Shown here: positions 61,302-64,000 of the stretch, one piece after another
Numbering within the stretch: the first letter of the stretch is position 1
How the letters are laid out: each line of letters begins with the position of its first letter
Assembly (NCBI GenBank): GCA_045657625.1
Contig: JAZOTM010000030.1
Coordinates: forward strand, 1-64,000
Direction: 5' to 3'
Source of the DNA: JAZOTM01 sp045657625
GTDB taxonomy: Bacteria; Bacillota; Clostridia; Lachnospirales; Lachnospiraceae
DNA: 64,000 bases
Made by a program: the position numbers and the translations under genes
The notes under the pieces: generated by a model
What the model was told of the DNA's origin: nothing
Database searches by the model: none
The model's input: the letters and a program-made list of their open reading frames with translations, nothing else

Positions 61302-62090
61302 ATGAAAAACGCAGTATTTTTCGATATTGACGGAACTTTGTGGGATGAAAATCTATATATTCCGGAAAGTACCATAGAAGGAATTCATAACTTACAGGAG
61401 GCAGGCAATCTTGCCTTTTTGTGTACCGGTCGTTCCAGAGGCTATGTGCAAAATAAGAAGTTGCTGTCTTTGGGCTTTGATGGAGTTGTGGCAGGTTGCG
61501 GTACTTATATAGAAGATAAAAATGGAAAAATTTTAATGGAACGTCTGATAGAACCGGAACGTGCAAAGGAAATCATGCAGGTATTAGAGGAACATCGTGT
61601 GCCGGTGGTGTATGAATGCAGAGATGGTCTCTATATGGAAATGGAATTGATGGAAAAGGATCCTTTTTATCAAATGCTTATTAAGGATCCGGATGTGACA
61701 TTAAAAGAGGTAAAGGAACATCGTGAGGATGTGCAAATGAGTAAGTTTTCTGTGGCAATTACCAATATGACGGACTATCAGTGGCTGTTACAGGCATTCG
61801 CAGAGGACTTTGTGGGATATGTACATGGAAATATGGCAATTGAATATGTGCCCAAGGGATTTTCCAAAGCCGTAGGTATTCAAAACGCATGCCGTTTATA
61901 TGATGTGGATTTAAAAAATACCTATGCCATTGGTGACAGTGTCAACGATGTAGAAATGTTAAAATTTGCCAATGTGGGAATCTGTATGGGAAATGGAACA
62001 GAAGATGCAAAGGCGGTTGCGGATTTTGTGACCAAACCTTTGAAAGAAGGCGGAATTTCACATGCATTGTCACATTTTTCCTTGATTTAA
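61302..62090 (+). CDS. HAD-family phosphatase, Cof type
   Basis: The 262-residue protein from ATG 61302 (AAAGGAA upstream) has the HAD motifs FFDIDGTLWDE (nucleophile Asp), LCTGRSRGYV, KAVGIQNACR and GDSVNDVEMLKFA. The Cof subfamily removes phosphate from sugar phosphates or nucleotides in the cytoplasm. The substrate is unknown. The gene is divergent from the surface protein and upstream of groES. Confidence 0.88.
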   Translation: MKNAVFFDIDGTLWDENLYIPESTIEGIHNLQEAGNLAFLCTGRSRGYVQNKKLLSLGFDGVVAGCGTYIEDKNGKILMERLIEPERAKEIMQVLEEHRVPVVYECRDGLYMEMELMEKDPFYQMLIKDPDVTLKEVKEHREDVQMSKFSVAITNMTDYQWLLQAFAEDFVGYVHGNMAIEYVPKGFSKAVGIQNACRLYDVDLKNTYAIGDSVNDVEMLKFANVGICMGNGTEDAKAVADFVTKPLKEGGISHALSHFSLI

Positions 62091-62175
62091 AAATGAAAAA
62101 ATAAGAAAAAACGAGATAAAACGAGAAAAAAAGAGAAAACAAAATATAATATGTCAATTCAGAAGGATTAAGAAG

Positions 62176-62204
62176 TTGCAGAATGCAAGGGAAGGACATA
62201 TTAT
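62176..62204 (+). promoter_or_regulatory. groESL promoter
   Basis: TTGCAG at 62176-62181, 17 bases, TATTAT at 62199-62204. The CIRCE element starts 13 bases downstream. Confidence 0.75.
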
Positions 62205-62216
62205 AAGTCTATCGGG

Positions 62217-62243
62217 TTAGCACTCAAAGAATAAGAGTGCTAA
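62217..62243. promoter_or_regulatory. CIRCE operator for HrcA
   Basis: TTAGCACTC and GAGTGCTAA with a 9-base spacer match the CIRCE consensus exactly. HrcA would repress groESL here until heat stress. Confidence 0.97.
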
Positions 62244-62272
62244 TAATTTAGAAGACATGAGGAGGAATCTAC

Positions 62273-62557
62273 ATGAAATTAGTACCTTTATCTGACAGAG
62301 TAGTATTAAAACAGTTAGAAGCGGAAGAAACAACAAAATCCGGAATTATTTTAGCAAGTACAGCACAGGAAAAACCACAGGAAGCAGAAGTTATCGCAGT
62401 GGGACCTGGTGGAATCGTAGATGGAAAAGAAGTTACCATGCAGGTAAAAGAAGGACAGAAAGTTATTTATTCGAAATATGCAGGAACTGAAGTAAAATTA
62501 GATGGCGAAGAATACATCATTGTTCGTCAGAATGATATTTTAGCTGTTGTAGAATAA
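62273..62557 (+). CDS. groES: Co-chaperonin GroES
   Basis: The 94-residue protein begins LVPLSDRVVLKQLEAEE and has the mobile loop ETTKSGIILASTAQEKP and YIIVRQNDILAVVE. It caps GroEL. AGGAGG precedes the ATG, and groEL follows after 27 bases. Confidence 0.98.
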   Translation: MKLVPLSDRVVLKQLEAEETTKSGIILASTAQEKPQEAEVIAVGPGGIVDGKEVTMQVKEGQKVIYSKYAGTEVKLDGEEYIIVRQNDILAVVE

Positions 62558-62584
62558 TCAATTTGAAATAAAGGAGAAACAATC

Positions 62585-64000
62585 ATGGCAAAGGATTTAA
62601 AATACGGAACAGAAGCCAGAGCAGCATTGCAGGCTGGTGTTGATAAATTAGCAAATACAGTACGTGTAACAATTGGACCAAAGGGACGTAACGTTGTATT
62701 GGATAAGTCTTATGGTGCTCCACTTATTACAAACGATGGTGTTACCATTGCAAAAGAAATCGAATTAGAAGATGCTTTTGAAAACATGGGAGCACAGCTT
62801 GTAAAAGAAGTTGCAACAAAGACAAATGATGTAGCCGGAGATGGTACTACTACAGCAACTGTTTTAGCACAGGCTATGATCAAAGAAGGAATGAAAAACT
62901 TGGAAGCAGGCGCAAATCCAATTATCCTTCGTAAAGGTATGAAGAAAGCAACAGAAGTTGCAGTAGAATCCTTGAAAGAAATGAGCGCTAAGGTAAACGG
63001 CAAAGATCAGATTGCAAAGGTTGCTGCTATTTCTGCAGGCGATGAAGAAGTTGGAAACATGGTAGCAGATGCTATGGAAAAAGTTTCTAACGACGGTGTT
63101 ATCACCATCGAAGAAAGCAAGACCATGCAGACAGAACTTGATTTAGTAGAAGGTATGCAGTTTGACAGAGGCTATATCTCAGCCTATATGTGCACAGATA
63201 TGGATAAGATGGAAGCGGTATTGGATGATCCATATATCTTGATTACAGATAAGAAGATTGCAAACATCCAGGAAATTCTTCCATTGTTAGAGCAGGTTGT
63301 ACAGTCCGGTGCAAAACTTTTAATCATCGCAGAAGATGTAGAAGGAGAAGCCCTTACAACTTTAATCGTAAACAAACTTCGTGGAACCTTCAATGTAGTT
63401 GCTGTTAAGGCTCCTGGATATGGTGACAGAAGAAAAGCAATGCTGGAAGATATCGCTATTTTAACAGGTGGTCAGGTAATCTCTTCTGATTTAGGTTTGG
63501 AATTGAAGGATACTACTTTAGATCAGCTTGGACGTGCTAAATCTGTTAAGATTCAGAAAGAAAACACCATTATCGTTGACGGGGAAGGAGACAAGGCTGC
63601 TATTGAGAGCCGTGTAAACCAGATTCGTGGACAGATCGAAGAAACCACATCTGAATTCGATAAAGAAAAATTACAGGAACGTCTTGCTAAGATGGCAGGC
63701 GGTGTAGCAGTTATCCGTGTTGGTGCTGCAACGGAAACAGAAATGAAAGAAGCAAAACTTCGTATGGAAGATGCTTTGAATGCAACAAGAGCAGCTGTAG
63801 AAGAAGGAATTATTTCCGGTGGTGGATCTGCTTACATTCATGCAAGCAAGGAAGTTGCGAAACTTGCAGAAACGTTAGAAGGCGATGAAAAGACCGGAGC
63901 AAAGGTTATTTTGAAAGCTTTGGAAGCTCCTCTTTATTACATCTCTGCAAATGCAGGTTTGGAAGGCGCAGTGATTATCAATAAGGTAAGAGAATCAAAT
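62585..64000 (+). CDS. groEL: Chaperonin GroEL, cut by the window edge
   Basis: 472 codons are present from ATG 62585 (MAKDLKYGTEARAALQAGVD) with no stop; the rest lies outside the window. The ATP-binding GDGTTTATVLAQAM and the conserved ISAGDEEVG and GGVAVIRVGAATE are intact. It folds proteins with GroES. Spacing and the CIRCE element show a normal groESL operon. Confidence 0.98.
   Translation, partial: MAKDLKYGTEARAALQAGVDKLANTVRVTIGPKGRNVVLDKSYGAPLITNDGVTIAKEIELEDAFENMGAQLVKEVATKTNDVAGDGTTTATVLAQAMIKEGMKNLEAGANPIILRKGMKKATEVAVESLKEMSAKVNGKDQIAKVAAISAGDEEVGNMVADAMEKVSNDGVITIEESKTMQTELDLVEGMQFDRGYISAYMCTDMDKMEAVLDDPYILITDKKIANIQEILPLLEQVVQSGAKLLIIAEDVEGEALTTLIVNKLRGTFNVVAVKAPGYGDRRKAMLEDIAILTGGQVISSDLGLELKDTTLDQLGRAKSVKIQKENTIIVDGEGDKAAIESRVNQIRGQIEETTSEFDKEKLQERLAKMAGGVAVIRVGAATETEMKEAKLRMEDALNATRAAVEEGIISGGGSAYIHASKEVAKLAETLEGDEKTGAKVILKALEAPLYYISANAGLEGAVIINKVRESN

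Overview
The window looks like chromosomal DNA of a low-to-moderate GC Gram-positive anaerobe of the Clostridia, most probably Lachnospiraceae. This rests on gene content and order: plsX-acpP-rnc-smc-ftsY, ylxM-ffh-rpsP-khpA-rimM-trmD, rplS-lepB-rbgA-rnhB, der-plsY-gpsA, a CIRCE-controlled groESL, strong AGGAGG-type ribosome sites, and clostridial families such as DUF4317 and DUF512. No rRNA, tRNA, CRISPR array, insertion sequence or prophage was recognised. The family assignment is inference; no database was searched.

Layout. (1) 261-4949: a MacB/FtsX-type ABC exporter with a secreted xxxLxxG heptad-repeat protein. (2) 4967-6779: two overlapping LysR regulators on the minus strand, then a small membrane-anchored protein. 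(3) 7394-15651: a complete peptide/nickel-type ABC importer followed by a membrane protein, an alpha/beta hydrolase and a metallo-beta-lactamase-fold hydrolase. (4) 15731-22075: an AraC regulator divergent from an alpha-galactoside uptake and hydrolysis operon (lipoprotein, two permeases, GH36). The locus is bracketed by two bidirectional terminators with the same stem. (5) 22133-28681: an HPr-like protein without the catalytic His, a YhaO/YhaN (SbcD/SbcC-like) pair, a trxA-trxB-ohrR operon, and a DUF4317 protein. (6) 28743-46620: the conserved core for phospholipid and fatty acid synthesis, RNase III, SMC, SRP and ribosome maturation. It carries a few lineage insertions: ilvA, a membrane protein and an Sfp-type PPTase. 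A FliK-like/FlhB-C-like pair follows rnhB, as ylqG-ylqH do in Bacillus. (7) 46763-54727: DUF512, der, plsY, gpsA, a dUTPase-like protein, a phosphoribosyltransferase-like protein, an MsmX-type ATPase and a CdaR/PucR-type regulator. (8) 54740-59729: a type IIA topoisomerase pair (probably topoisomerase IV) and a CPBP protease. (9) 59848-64000: a minus-strand membrane-anchored coiled-coil protein ending in a phage-tail-tip-like domain, a Cof-type HAD phosphatase, and groES-groEL, with groEL cut by the window edge.

How parts connect. The galactoside importer has no ATPase of its own, and the MsmX-type ATPase at 52414 is a plausible shared motor. The PPTase could activate the acyl carrier protein at 29779. 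OhrR probably senses oxidants and controls its own thioredoxin operon. Hairpins just upstream of rnc could be RNase III sites.

The most unusual item is the surface protein at 59848-61083: a single N-terminal membrane anchor, five 14-residue coiled-coil repeats, and a C-terminal module typical of phage tail fibres, with no phage genes nearby. Other points of interest are the Tyr-for-His HPr-like protein, the hairpin array before rnc, promoters whose -35 box lies in the preceding terminator, and the peptide-importer operon with its hydrolases.
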